Source of the DNA: Eucalyptus grandis
Taxonomy: Eukaryota > Streptophyta > Magnoliopsida > Myrtales > Myrtaceae
DNA length: 64,000 nt
Assembly: GCF_016545825.1 (NCBI RefSeq)
Contig: NC_052616.1
Span: 11,904,001-11,968,000 of the forward strand
Direction: 5' to 3'
Below the pieces are notes generated by a model that did no database searches, was not told where the DNA came from, and was given only the letters and a program-made list of their open reading frames with translations. The stretch's first letter is position 1; each line of letters starts with the position of its first letter. The position numbers were made by a program, and so were the translations under genes. Shown piece by piece: positions 35,291-46,805 of this stretch.

Positions 35291-35935
35291 TCACTGAAAA
35301 CATCTCTCGAGAAATAATAGAAATTCCCACACGGGGGGAATATGCAAAAGCAGTAAAAAGTTATTCTTGTGGGCCAAGGCCCATCTCTTCAGGGATCCTT
35401 CATCAACAGCTCCTATGATGAGGTCGTTAAACAAGTTTGTAACCCCTTCCAGCACATCATCAGGGTTCTCCATCTCCGGGGGTGTCGGCCCATCCATGCC
35501 ACCCCATCCATCATTCAACTACCCCAAGGTGTCCATCACATGCACCTTCAAGCTCTTGATTCGACCGGCATCATGTTCCAAGATAGCATTCATCGTACCC
35601 TCATGCTTTGGTAGCAAATATTTCTGGACGTTCGGTCGAGCAGTTTGAAACGAAAAGGCCTTCGTGTCCAAGAGGTTTTGGATCTTGTGCTTGAGGGTGA
35701 AACATTCATCAAGTGAATGCCCCAGTTCACCGCTATGGTAGTCACACTTCTTCATCGGGTCGTAACATCGATTGCTTTCACGGTTAGGACGCTTCGGTTC
35801 ACTAGAAAGCAAACCTTTCTTTTGAAGAATCGCCAACACCTTAGATGGAGATCTAGGGAGAGGAGAGAACTGCCTTCTATTATTTGCTTGGGCAAATGAT
35901 TGACAACCAGCAGTTTGTTGTTGCCTTTGATTCAT
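35291..35935 (-). pseudogene. gypsy gag C-terminal/zinc-knuckle region (copy 2)
   Basis: The frame from 35935 to 35519 has a Q/N/R-rich linker, then DPMKKCDYHSGELGHSLDEC, a C-x2-H-x4-GH-x4-C knuckle-like motif typical before the protease in these gypsy elements, and ends VHVMDTLG at a stop. A second frame (35518-35291) continues with PTPPEMENPDDV. Between this and full-length gag (36129) the frame is broken near 36000. Confidence 0.65.
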
Positions 35936-36128
35936 TTGGATAGCCGGGGGTACGATTAGTACCTTCTAGGCTATAGGTCACATTCACATCCTCAACAACT
36001 TCCTTCTCTTTCTTGGCAGAGAATCTTTTAGCAAATGGTTCAGAAAATCATCATTCCCTTATCCCCATCTCAATCTATTCTCCTACAAGAATAAGCTGAT
36101 TGAAGCTCTCGACATACGTATTGACCAT

Positions 36129-36797
36129 TTAGTTACGGAACTCGAATGGAAGGGTCTTCACAAACAATTTCATCAATTCCTTGTTGGTAGGCTCAGGATT
36201 AATTTGAGCCACCAGGTTTCTCCATCTCACAGCATACTCTTTAAATGACTCAATCCTTTTCTTTTCCATCCGCTCTAGGTCTTCTTGGGAAGGCACGATG
36301 TCTATGTTGAACTTGTGTTGTTTGAGAAATGCGTTTGCCACTTCATTCCAGGTTTGGAGGAGGTTTACATTTTTCATAACATACCATTTTAGTGCGGGCC
36401 CGGTTAAACTCGCATGAAACAATTGGATCATGAGGGGCTCATTTTTGACGTGTTGGGCCATGCACACATGGTGCATTTGCAAATGAGATTTCGGACAAGA
36501 TGTCCCGTCATACTTCTCGAATTCGAGTATTTTGAACTTACTCGGCATTTTGACCTTCTCATAGACCGAGAGGTCAAACAGAAGTGAGATTTGAGACTCC
36601 TGCAGCTGTCTTACTTTCTCTTTTAGCTTTGCAACGCGCTCATCCTGATCTATCTTGGGAATACTGTCAAGCTTGGCGTTTCCAACAAGGACCATGTCAT
36701 CTTCCAACTCAGGCATTTCGTCATCACTCATTTGGGCCCTCTTTGCCGGCCTTGGGGCTACCATTTGAGGGAGAGCATGTGTAGGATTCGGATTCAC
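36129..36797 (-). CDS. Retrotransposon gag, open frame (copy 2)
   Basis: 222 codons beginning MNPNPTHALPQMVAPRPAKR. An acidic stretch (DDEMPELEDDM) and a coiled-coil-like DERVAKLKEKVRQLQES lead to the Retrotrans_gag core with FHASLTGPALKWYVMKN, QTWNEVANAFLKQHKF and FKEYAVRWRNLVAQINPE. The stop after KTLPFEFRN cuts it before the zinc knuckle. Just upstream an in-frame TAG separates it from a longer leader (..RNRMSSMENQLQQL..), itself preceded by an acceptor-like CATTAG at about 36958, so the original start was probably further right. The product would form capsid if expressed. Confidence 0.75.
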   Translation of the reverse strand: MNPNPTHALPQMVAPRPAKRAQMSDDEMPELEDDMVLVGNAKLDSIPKIDQDERVAKLKEKVRQLQESQISLLFDLSVYEKVKMPSKFKILEFEKYDGTSCPKSHLQMHHVCMAQHVKNEPLMIQLFHASLTGPALKWYVMKNVNLLQTWNEVANAFLKQHKFNIDIVPSQEDLERMEKKRIESFKEYAVRWRNLVAQINPEPTNKELMKLFVKTLPFEFRN

Positions 36798-37134
36798 CTA
36801 AAGGGATTGAAGTTGAGCTGTTATAAGCTGCATAGAGACAACTAGCTGTTGGAGTTGATTTTCCATGGAGGACATGCGATTGCGCATCTTGCTTTGGTCG
36901 GCAATTTTATCCCTTGATCGCGTAATAATGGGAGAGTGTGGCGGATCCGTTGTCACCTAATGAAAAAAAAAGGTAATGTAAGAACCAATGACAAGATAGA
37001 AAATGGCCCATAACAATGGTCTAATGCCTGATTTTATTCAAAATTCACTATAAACATTAGAGCAAACAATGAACTAAGAATTGAAATTCAAGTCCCTAAA
37101 CATTGAACTAAAAATTAAAAACATTGAAAACATC

Positions 37135-38259
37135 TCATTTTATATGTTTTCGGGATTCCAACGCTTTATGAAGCTTCTTATTTTTAGCTTCAATGATTTC
37201 CACTTTCCGTTTAAGATGCTCAATTTGTGCTCTTTGAGTTGGCTTTTTAGTTACATTAGGGACCATTGGGTGTAAGGTCGTAGGAATCCGGTGTTGTTGA
37301 ATGTAGAATGCCGACGCATGGTGGACTCCTTCTTCGCCTTTCAGTCTCTTGGGCACCAAAATCTTCTCTAGGTGGCATTCATTCCATGCGGCAATGATCA
37401 TCTGGATCTCGTTGAAGTAGTTATAGTTTGTTCAAATAAAACGAACTTGGAACAACTCTGTCTTGAGTGGTGGAGGAACTTCCTGAAGAGTTTTGTATTG
37501 ACGGGCCACCCTATATGAATAATAAGAAGTCACGCCAGAAAGGCCCAGCAATGAGATTGGCTCATCATGCTTGTGTGAGAAACGAGCCTCCTCAACTTGG
37601 AACCACTTAGTATGCCATAGGAATGCCTTAGAATTAGGATCTTTCAAAAAATTAATCCAACGGGCGTACTGTTTATTCGGAGAAAAACGTTTTAAGACTG
37701 CAAATTTTTGTATGGGTGCCTAAAATCGTCAATCTTAAATTGTTTCATGAGGTGCTCAAAACCCCTTATGTGTGAGAAAAATCATATTTGTAAAAGTTCA
37801 GGAAGGGTACACATGATCTTTTTTTTTTTTTTTTGAAATGGTTTAATGACAAAAATGTTTCAGCTAAAACCATATTAACATAATTTAAGTCGTCACAAAC
37901 ACAATTGACCACCCATGAAAGTGAAGGATTAATGGCATTTCTCCGATAAGAAAAAACACTTAGCCCGAAAAATGCTAACATGAAGATCCTAGCTTTTGAA
38001 ATCATTAATTGATTTGCAAAACAGTCTTTCCAAAAACGAAAATGTGCATGCAAAACAATTAGCTTTGACAACTTTTCTTACTCTTTCGGCTTTGATTTCT
38101 AAAAATTGTGATAATTCAGAAATAGAATCTATACCAATAGGCGGTCTAACAAGTTCATTTTCCAGGGGCATTCCAATGGCAACACTATATTCTTCAAGTG
38201 TTGGAGTCAATTCGTACTCACCAAATATGAATGTGAAAGTTTATGGACACCAGAAGTGA
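37135..38259 (-). pseudogene. DUF7745-like ORF upstream of gag, copy 2
   Basis: Pieces in order on the minus strand: MTPTLEEYSVAIGMPLENEL (38210), RIFMLAFFGLSVFSYRR and NPSLSWVVNCVCDDLNYVNM (38000-37860), FLKDPNSKAFLWHTKWFQVE (about 37647-37590), then the C-terminal part with EIQMIIAAWNECHLEKI and the coiled coil HLKRKVEIIEAKNKKLHKAL. A long homopolymer at 37820 and stops near 38010, 37700 and 37440 break the frame. It resembles the plant mobile domain-like proteins carried by many dicot gypsy elements; function unknown. Confidence 0.58.
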
Positions 38260-39127
38260 GGGAATGCCTGTATCACACCAGAGTGAAATGTCGATCTCTA
38301 ATAGAGGGAGAAGTTGGGCGATCCTGGCTTTCACATATCTCTGGCCATCTTGATCTAACTGGTCTTACCACCTCTTGAGCTCCTTTTTGGGAGTGGAAAT
38401 GAATTGTATGTTGGTTTTCCCCATAACATATAAAACAAGACTGATGACGAAACCTATTGTCATGAACCGACAAAATTGCAAGAAAATAAATGAATTGTGA
38501 AGAATTTAATCAATTTACTTTCACTAGAAAGGGATGACAATCACATAGACACATGTATAAAATGTAAGGCTCGATTTCTATCTAGATGGCTTAACAAAGT
38601 GGAGTTAAGAGGATGATCTGACCGTTGCAGTTTCGCATTAATGTGTCAGGTCCTTCTAATCCCGGCTCAGTCGAATGAAATACCCAATAATCACGCAGTC
38701 TCGCGGATATGGACAAATACATTTGACACCATGAAAAGACTTTCGGGGAAGAGAAGGTTAATCTCTACATAGCAGTCTCGCTTTGGAGGAAGTATCCTTC
38801 TCAACACCATTCTAGAAATCCTATCGCAGCCTAGGTTCGGCCATAGGTTGTGTGTGAAATAGTGTAATGCTAAAAACAATAAAACATACACAACGGTTTA
38901 AATGCAAACAACACTTCTAATCATGGAAAAATAAATCATTAACCCCACACTCCAACCTGCAAGACAAATGTTAGCATAGACTACTCCCCTTATACCTCCC
39001 ATCTGCAAAAACATTTAACACATTAGAAATGTTAGGTGGGGACGTATTTGGAATCATCGCTGCCAAACAAAAACATTTTAAAAGAAAAAGAAAAATTGGC
39101 CTAAGTCCACTAAGTGTTTTAACACAA

Positions 39128-39146
39128 GTTCCCAGTGGAGTTGCCA
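39128..39146 (-). promoter_or_regulatory. Primer-binding site of gypsy element, copy 2
   Basis: Minus strand TGGCAACTCCACTGGGAAC, three bases inside the LTR, as in copy 1. Confidence 0.68.
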
Positions 39147-39149
39147 AAC

Positions 39150-42106
39150 TATTGCGATCTAATTTCGGGTGCACCACCTAAAACTAGGTTAATGGACTAC
39201 TAAGTTTTTTAAATTTAGCTTAGGCTCTCTCAAGCCCATACCAAATCGCGACTTAAGGTTCAATTATCTAACATGCAAATGATTAATAACTAGGAGTCGC
39301 CACTAATTGGTTTATAGTAGGTTATAATGAGAGAATTATTTTACTCATACGAACCAGAGATTAAGGGTACATGGACTTGGTTACACTAGATATCTCTAAT
39401 GCCTTTTCGATACTATTTCTTTTTAATTTTCAAAAATGTTTTTTGCAGGTAGCTGATTTATTTTAACCTAAATTACTATCATGCAACATGGATGCTCAAA
39501 CATTCAATAAATAAATTGCATCACACAAAGCAAATTTTTGGGTTTTTTTTTTTCTTAATCAGAATTCTTTTATGAAAATGCATTTTTTAACATAATGACT
39601 TAATCTTATTAATATGCAAAGTCTAATTAAATGGGTCTATTATGCAAACTAATTAACATGCACCTTATAACCTAATTTCACTAATGAACAAATTCTGATT
39701 AAATGATTCTATTATGCAAACTAGTTAACATGCACCTAGTATGTTTGCATTTTTTTTTATTGAAATTCAAAATTTATGAAAACCTAATTAATCTATCTAA
39801 AAAGGGATAATTTTCTAATTTATTCTGGGATTAATTTGACTTAAATCCTATCCTTTCTCATAAAACTATTTTTTGGAAAAATGAGATAATTAAAATGCGC
39901 GAACACTATCTAAAACCCTAAAGAATTTATTTAGGTTCGACTCTAACTTATTTCTAAAAATGCAATCCTAAAAATGTAATCCTAAAAAAAAAGAATTCTA
40001 ATTTACTAAACCTACATGTCTGATTTACTAAATCTATATGCTCATGTAGAATTTTGATTTTTTTTTTGATTTTTTTGATTTTTTAGTTCTTTTATAAAGA
40101 TAAGTAATTATTGAATAAATATTAAATCTAAGCTATCAACAAAATAAATGATTAAAATAATCGAAAAATAACCTGTTGTCTCACATGTCAAATTATCGAT
40201 TATCCTAACCCTAATTATCACGACAAAGAAATCAAAATAATTAAAAATCGGATCCAAATCTTACGGATCAAATTAATAATTATAATAATTTAACAATTAA
40301 AATTCTAACAAAAGCCCAAAAATTAATATAATTAAAAAATAATAATCCAATGTCTCTCGGATTAAATTTTTAATTATATTAATTCCAACAAAATTCTAAC
40401 GGATAATGCCTACAAAATGCACAAATATTAACATTGACAAACCATATTCTAACTTAAACAATAATAACAAAATTTAAAATGAATAAATAAAAGACAATGC
40501 GTGGGACAACCAACAGAGCTGGGTGTAGGATTCGGGCAGTAGGTTGGTCGGCGCCGGGCGGAGGGTGGCGCGGGGGTTGATCGACAGCAGCGGCAGAGCG
40601 GCGGTGGCGCGGCAAGCAGATGTCGCGGGTGTCGCTTGTGGCCTCATTTGCAGGACGATGGGCTGCTGTGGGTGTCAGGCGCTGGTTGTCACAGGGCAGC
40701 GGCGTTCGAACGAAGCGGAGGTAACTGCTGTGGGTTCACTGAAAGGAAGTGAGGTAGACACAGCGACAGTCGAAGCAAGGAGAGCAGCAGAGGTGGCGCG
40801 GGTTGAGGCGCGGGTTGCCGCAGACGTTGGCTGGGCGGCACTCAGGCGGAGGGCAGCGCAACCGGAGGGTTGTTAGGCATCAGAGGGCAGCACAGCGACC
40901 TGCAAAGGGAACAAAGGACAGAAACAGCGGCGGAGGAGTCGGGCGTCTGGTGGTATTGTAGGGCGTTGTGCACTAGGTCGCTGGAAGGAGGACGGTGCCA
41001 AATGGGCTGACGGAACGGCGGTGCTACTCGGAGACCGGCGGTATAGGCTCGCAGAGGTGATGACCGGCGCGGGCTCGAGTGCTGCGGGGGCGTCGTGGAG
41101 GACTCGGGCGCGGCTGCTGGCGTCGCGGGGCGCGACGGTGGCTGGCGGAGCGAAGAGTGGCGGTGCCGCACAGCAGCCGGCGGGTTCGGCGGCAGAAGCC
41201 TCGTGAGGAAGAAGAAGAACTTTCTTCTTTTCTCTTTTTATACTTTTTTTCTCTCTCGTCTATTCACTCTCACGTCCCCTCACAAGTCTTCTCTTCCTGC
41301 TCCCTCTCTGCAAACTTTTGGCTGACTTTTCTTTTTTGTCAGAGAGGGAAAAGAGGAAATGCTTTTCTCTTTGCCCAAGATGAATGAAGACCATTTTTCA
41401 CACGTATTTTCTCTCGAATTTTTTATTTGCTTTCGGATCCGCCCCATTTCTCACGAACTGTAGCCCTTTTATAGTGAAAACCTCTATTGATCTTTAGAAA
41501 ATTATGCTTCATTGATTGCAGGAATTACAGAATTTCAGCCCTGATTTGTCATCGCAAATCGACATTTCAATTTTTCACTCACATTACTATAAACACATCC
41601 AAGTTTATTTTGATTTTTACGAACAGCTCACTTGATGAGTATAATTTTTTATACTTTTCCTTTGATTTATCAATCTGATCATTATCCTCACCGATTTTGG
41701 ATTTGGTTTTCATTTTCTTTCGTTTTTTTTGCTTTTATTTGTTCAAAATGTAATTTTTATTTGACATTTCAGCAGCCAACCCTCTCTATGGGTTTTTCTT
41801 GTAGGGTCAATTATTAATTTTTTTTAAATTAGTATTCTTTTTTTAATTTGTTTTCTTTATCGAATAAAAGAGAAAATGGAAAAAAAGGAAAGAAAACAAG
41901 AAAATATAAAGGACAAAAATGCCCTTAAGCATACCGACATCATCAGTTTAAACTCTTATTTGAGAAAATAAACACACTTAGTCCACATTTGAGATAATAT
42001 TCACTTCAAATTCTTATTTGGAAAAATAAAAGCACTTTGAGCTGGTATTTGGAATTTTGGTCTTGAGGCCCTTAGATTAAGATAGTCATCAAGATTTTAT
42101 TTGTCA
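39150..42106 (-). repeat. Long terminal repeat of gypsy element, copy 2
   Basis: Plus-strand edges TATTGCGATCTAATTT (copy 1: TGTTACGACCTAATTTTT) and ...TTTGTCA. It has the same AT-rich/GC-rich/AT-rich layout, with the GC island at about 40540-41200 and TATA box at 41467-41474. The terminal TG has decayed to TA. Similarity to copy 1 ends at 42106, and helicase copy b begins within 200 bases. Confidence 0.7.
41467..41474 (-). promoter_or_regulatory. TATA box of gypsy LTR, copy 2
   Basis: Minus-strand CTATAAAA, identical to the element at 6939-6946 in copy 1. Confidence 0.6.
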
Positions 42107-42174
42107 TAAAGTCCAATCAGACCCTTATTTGAAAAATTAGGGCATTCCTTGTCCTTATTTGAAAATTTTCCCTG

Positions 42175-42185
42175 TATATATATAA
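42175..42185 (+). promoter_or_regulatory. TATA-like sequence upstream of helicase copy b
   Basis: TATATATATAA about 100 bases before the helicase start codon at 42283. The matching place upstream of copy a has no TATA word, so this promoter may have been acquired at the junction with the gypsy LTR. Confidence 0.4.
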
Positions 42186-42332
42186 CGCGCGTTCGCATGG
42201 CTCCTTCTCTCGAGCTCACTATCAACTCGGGAGAGAGACGAGATTGCTCTCTTGCCCTTTCCTCATCTCTTCGGATTCGGTAATGGCGACGTCCTTGATG
42301 GCAAGGCCAGTTCCGGCGATCCGATCGCCCGC

Positions 42333-42357
42333 CGGCGGCGGCGGCGGCGGCGGCGGC
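42333..42357. repeat. (GGC)8 trinucleotide run in exon 1
   Basis: Copy a has only a short CAGCAGCGG here. In the ancestral frame it would code for Ala; a neighbouring two-base loss turns it into Gly. Confidence 0.9.
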
Positions 42358-42730
42358 ATTCGAGACGGCGCCAGGCGTGGAGGCCGTGTTGAGCTTCGAC
42401 AGCATGGGCCTGAGCGACGATGTCCTCCGTGGGATCTACGGCCACGGGTTCGACAAGCCCTCGGCTATTCAACAGCGAGCCGTGGTCCCCATTGTCCGAG
42501 GTCGCTCAGGCGCAATCCGGCACGGGCAAGACCTCCACCTTTGCCCTCGCGTCTTGCCAGATCGTGGACACCTCCAGAAGAGAGTACGCGATCCTCTTCG
42601 TGAGCGGAGACCCTTCTTTTACTATCGATTTTCTTGTGGAATTAGGTTTAGGCATGTTATGCGTTTTGCTTTGGAGGGTGAGATGAGTTATTAACATTAT
42701 AGAGCTCAAACTATGACACCGCGGATTAAT

Positions 42731-42732
42731 AA

Positions 42733-42768
<36 letters not shown>
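42731..42768. repeat. (AAAT)n microsatellite in intron 1
   Basis: About nine copies of AAAT, absent from copy a. Confidence 0.93.
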
Positions 42769-43863
42769 CGGCGAACCCTCTCTCTCGAATTTCTAGCGTA
42801 ACGAAATTCGATCGCTCTGACAGGAAGAATTTTTTATTTTCGGCCTCGTTAACTAAAGAATTTGAGATGTTCTGATGTTGAGGCAGAGGGATGTTGGCTT
42901 TTAGTTTTACCATCGCCCCACGGATGGCCCTGAAAGAAGTTCAAGCCTTAGTCTATGGAATTTGTTCATGAATTTTGTTTTGAGAAGCTTTCTTGGAATT
43001 AAGCGTAGCCTGAGTTTATGCACTTATTCAGGTTATATATGTAAATTATATCAGAATGTTTAAGTGGGTCCTCTTAACTGAGTATTTTAGGCACTTGCAA
43101 GGCATGAAAGGTTTTCTTCATTATCAAGGAAAACGAATAGTTTTATTCTTACATTATTGATTCTATATAACAGGAGCATTAGTATAATTGAAACTGCAAT
43201 CTGGGTTTGCTTATTTGTGTAGCAAATATCCTGGATACACTCGTCAACAAGCTCCTATTATTAAGTATCCGCGACTCTGTTGCTTTTATTTTGTTGATTT
43301 TCAAGCTACCCTTGTTTATTTTGCTCTCTGAAAGTTGCAATTTGAATTTGGTTGCTGCCTTGTGGCCATCGATTTTGTCTTAGCTAATTTGCTTCCTTCA
43401 TGTTCTGTTCAGCGTGCAAGTGCTGATTTTGTCACCTATGAGGGATTTGGCAGTCAGACGGAGAGAGTTGTGCTGGCTATTGGTTATTACAGGAACGTGC
43501 TAGCCCATGCATGCGTTGGAGGCAAGAGCATGGGTGAAGATATCCGGAAATTGGAGCACGGAGTTCATGTTGTGTCAGGAACTCCGGGCAGGGTGCTCGA
43601 CATGATAAAGAGGAGAACTCTTCGCACCAGAGCCATCAAACTCCTAGTCCTTGTGAGTGCACTGCATCACCTCCTTCGACTTCAGATCCTGTTAAGTTTC
43701 CTTCTGCTTTCTGCAAAACAAGTTCTCTTTATACACTTACCTATATTTTTGCCAGGACGAAGCTGATGAGATGCTGAGCAGAGGATTCAAGGATCAAATC
43801 TATGATCTTTACAGATTCCTTCCTCCAGAGCTTCAGGTTGCCTGTCCTTCATGTTGAATCAAT

Positions 43864-43864
<1 letters not shown>

Positions 43865-43906
<42 letters not shown>
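43865..43906. repeat. (TAG)14 microsatellite in intron 3
   Basis: Perfect run; copy a has only GTAGTGGTAGTA at 28363. Confidence 0.96.
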
Positions 43907-43908
<2 letters not shown>

Positions 43909-44797
43909 AAGATGACTTCTTTTACGCAATAACCCCAGTAATAGTCCCTAGTATTCCCAGCCCTTGGCTTAATTCCATTGCATTATCCTAATAAAACCGA
44001 ATACCATTACTTCTTTTGAAGTCCAATCTAAGAAATGCTCTTCACTTTTCGATCATTATCAATCTAGATAGTCATCCCTTCTCCTCCTCAGCTGATTCCT
44101 AGAATTTCCAAAAGGTCTTTCTGCATTAGTCAACATGCTGCAAGATGGAGCATTTAATTTTTATAAACTTCAAAATTTGATGAGAGATCTGGAATTTTCT
44201 TTCCTCCTTCATCCTCCTTAATATCTACATGGTTCGGACATTAGAGCATGTACAAGGTGGATAAAACGGTTGTCTTTTGGCTTCATAGTTCTACTATGAA
44301 TAGGGCACTTATTCTTTTCTTTTTCTCCTTGTCTTGTCTGATGAGTATTAGATTCTTTACTACGACGAGACATGCTTCTCTCCCCATGATGTGCGCTTCG
44401 TTCACATTGCTATGATTTGCTTTGTTCTAAATAAAATCAGTTGTTAGGGAGTCGCTCATACACGTTCATGTTCACAACTGGCTAATGCATGAGTGGCATT
44501 CTCTGCAGGTTGTCTTAGTTTCAGCAACCTTCCCCACTGAGATATTAGAGATGACAGGAAGATTCATGACCGATCCCATAAGGATTGTTGTGAAGCGTGA
44601 TGAGTTGATGCTGGAGGTGAGCTACATTGGGTTAGTTGCATTTGATGGCGGCTAGGGATCTTGAGATTCTTCTGACACAATCCTTCCTTTACTTCGTATG
44701 GTTGCAGCGCGTCAACCAGTACATGGTGCCAGTGGAAAGAGAAGATTGGAAATTTGACACTCTGTGCGATCTATACGACAACTGCCCCATAAGCCAA

Positions 44798-45092
44798 GGA
44801 GTTGTATTCTGCAACACTAAGCGGAAGGTACGACCCCAAACACGTTGGGTTCCACACTTGAGGTATAACATAAACATCTCGATGACTTAGAGATCATGAA
44901 GACCTCTACTGCTCTATTTCTCTTTTATCTATATTTTGTGCTGTGGAGTTGTATTCTGCAACACTAAGCAGAAGGTACGACCCCAACCCCGTTGGGTTCC
45001 ACACTTGAGGTGGAACATAAACATCTCAATGACTTAGAGATCATGAAGACCTCTACTGCTCTATTTCTCTTTGATCTATATTTTGTGCTGTG
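44798..45092. repeat. 147-base tandem duplication at exon 5/intron 5
   Basis: Units start at 44798 and 44945 (GGAGTTGTATTCTGCAACAC). Each has the last ~30 bases of exon 5, the GTACGA donor and the first part of the intron. Copy a has one unit. A few substitutions separate the units. Confidence 0.93.
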
Positions 45093-45819
45093 CCTCTTCA
45101 TGTCTTCCTTATATTTGTCGAGCAAGTGGAGTGGCTTGCAGAAAAGATGTGTGATTCTAACTTCACTGTGTCTTTCATGCACGGGGACATGCCTCAAAAG
45201 GAGAGAGATGCAGTAATGGCTGGATTTCGATCTGGGACGACTCAGTTGATGATCACCACCGATGTGTGGGCTCGAGGGATTGATGTTGAGCAGGTTAGTC
45301 CTGAAAATTAACATCACAATAATGCAGATGATGACATTCTACTGTTTTTGTCTGCTGTGTGCATCAACTCATTCGTAGGTCGGATGCTTGCTTTTTCGGA
45401 AGGCCAAATTTCTTACTTTCCTGTTGCGCCACGACCATTTAGTTGCGCGAGTGGACGACTGAATCGTTCTCAATACACTCTGTAGGTTTGTCTCGTTGTC
45501 AACTATAATCTTCCCGACAGCAGAGAGCTGTACGTCCATGGGGCCGGTCGAGTAGGCCGTTTTGGGCGGAAGGTAACTATTATGAACCTTGAACTGGAGG
45601 CAACGACAATCCTATTTTCAGTTTTTTGTTCTTGCCGTGGGTATAACGACAAATCGCTCATCGACATTGCAATTTACAAATGCCAACCCGCATGTGCTTT
45701 TGCAGGGTGTTGTGGTAAATTTTGTCAAAGACAAGGAGATCCAGATTCTTAGAGACATAGAGCAGTATTATGGCACCAACATAAGCGAATGTCCGGAGGA
45801 CCCTGCCGATATAATATGA

Positions 45820-46805
45820 CAATATAACAGTGGGTACACTTAAAAAGGCTGCGTGAGGTTCGGTTATTATTCTATAGCTTACTGCCGACCCATATATTAT
45901 CGCATTGTTTGATCTTTTCAAAACTTGGAAGCAATTGAATTGTGTTTGGAATGTTTAATTCGAGGGTTCTATGTTAGTTTTTCGAGTTCCGATCCTTGAA
46001 TACAGGCTCCTACACACATTTTGTCCACCTTCGCATTGATATTTAACTTCCCTTAAGATGAAGTGGTGATCGACATCATCAATTTCCTCACCCTTTCCCA
46101 AATAAATAAGTCCAAGGCGTTGACTTCTCGGTGTTCACTAACCTTCAATTCTCACCGAGGCGTCTAAAACTCTTTGCTAAACTCGCACCACAAATATCAC
46201 GTCTTTCACCCCTGCTTAACATGAAAACCTTTCGCTCTAAAGTTTCCATCCAAAGTTGGAGTTTCTGGTTAATAAAAAGTGTTCTTCCTGATGCTTTTTG
46301 ATCTCCATTTTTCACCAAGGTATCATTGGGACTTCTGCTCTTGCTAAGCCAGCGCCAACTCTTATCATCTTTAAGCTACTCAGCAGAAAACCCTTGAGAT
46401 TCTAAAAGTTTTCAGCCAGGTTGGATATGAACGATGTCTTTGACCCATAAACACGTGAATGTAATGATGTCTTTGACCCATAAACACGTGAATGTAATGA
46501 GAGATTTACGTTACCCGTTCATGTTTAATACCCTTGCGTGGTTTGGAAATACAATCACTTGTGCACGTTGTTACTTGAGCCCATTCCCCGTAGAATTTTC
46601 TTAATTTTTAAGTTGAAATCTGAGATAGGAAAAGAGTTAACCTTGTGCTGGGGACAAGTACAGCAGGAGCTCACTTGAGTGTCATTATTTTCTTTTTGCT
46701 CGCTTAAGTGCGAAAATTTTGAAAAATCGATCACTTAGATGCGATAAGCAATTTGTCTCATTGGAAAATTCGACGTGGACGCCGGTCGTCCTATGTGGCA
46801 TTACT
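45820..46805 (+). other. 3' flank of helicase pseudogene, copy b
   Basis: Aligns with 30177-31216. A 33-base tandem duplication (46433-46465 and 46466-46498, GATGTCTTTGACCCATAAAC...) exists only here. No gene recognised. Confidence 0.5.

Larger units (their letters stand above)
34326..42106 (-). mobile_element. Ty3/gypsy-type LTR retrotransposon derivative, copy 2
   Basis: Same layout as copy 1: LTR 39150-42106, PBS, DUF7745-like region, gag, zinc-knuckle segment, pol tail, then a 3' stretch. RT, RNase H and integrase core are deleted at the same place in both copies, so the deletion predates the duplication. The gag frame is still open here. The left boundary is uncertain: no matching LTR was found on that side before the minisatellite. 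Confidence 0.8.
42283..45819 (+). pseudogene. eIF4A-III-like DEAD-box RNA helicase pseudogene, copy b (8 exons)
   Basis: Exons by similarity and splice sites: 42283-42583, 43413-43652, 43756-43836, 44509-44616, 44708-44827, 45126-45293, 45486-45572, 45706-45819. Visible: [19 protein letters not shown] (Q-motif side), AQSGTGKTS (I), SPMRDLAS (Ia, normally PTREL), VVSGTPGRV (Ib), [17 protein letters not shown] (II), SATFP (III), [24 protein letters not shown] (V), [10 protein letters not shown] (VI, normally HRIGR.GR), [13 protein letters not shown]...PADII end. Lesions: two bases lost and a (GGC) expansion near 42326-42357; 11 bases lost at about 42502, just before motif I; one base lost at about 43452; exon 6 acceptor CAG changed to CAA (45123-45125); a 147-base tandem duplication at exon 5's end. 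These differ from copy a's lesions. From motif II on, this copy is the better preserved. Confidence 0.92.

Noticed and set aside
42283..45819. Helicase copy b as a functional gene
   Set aside because: Frameshifts before and inside the first RecA domain and a mutated splice acceptor rule out a normal product, although exons 3-8 look good.
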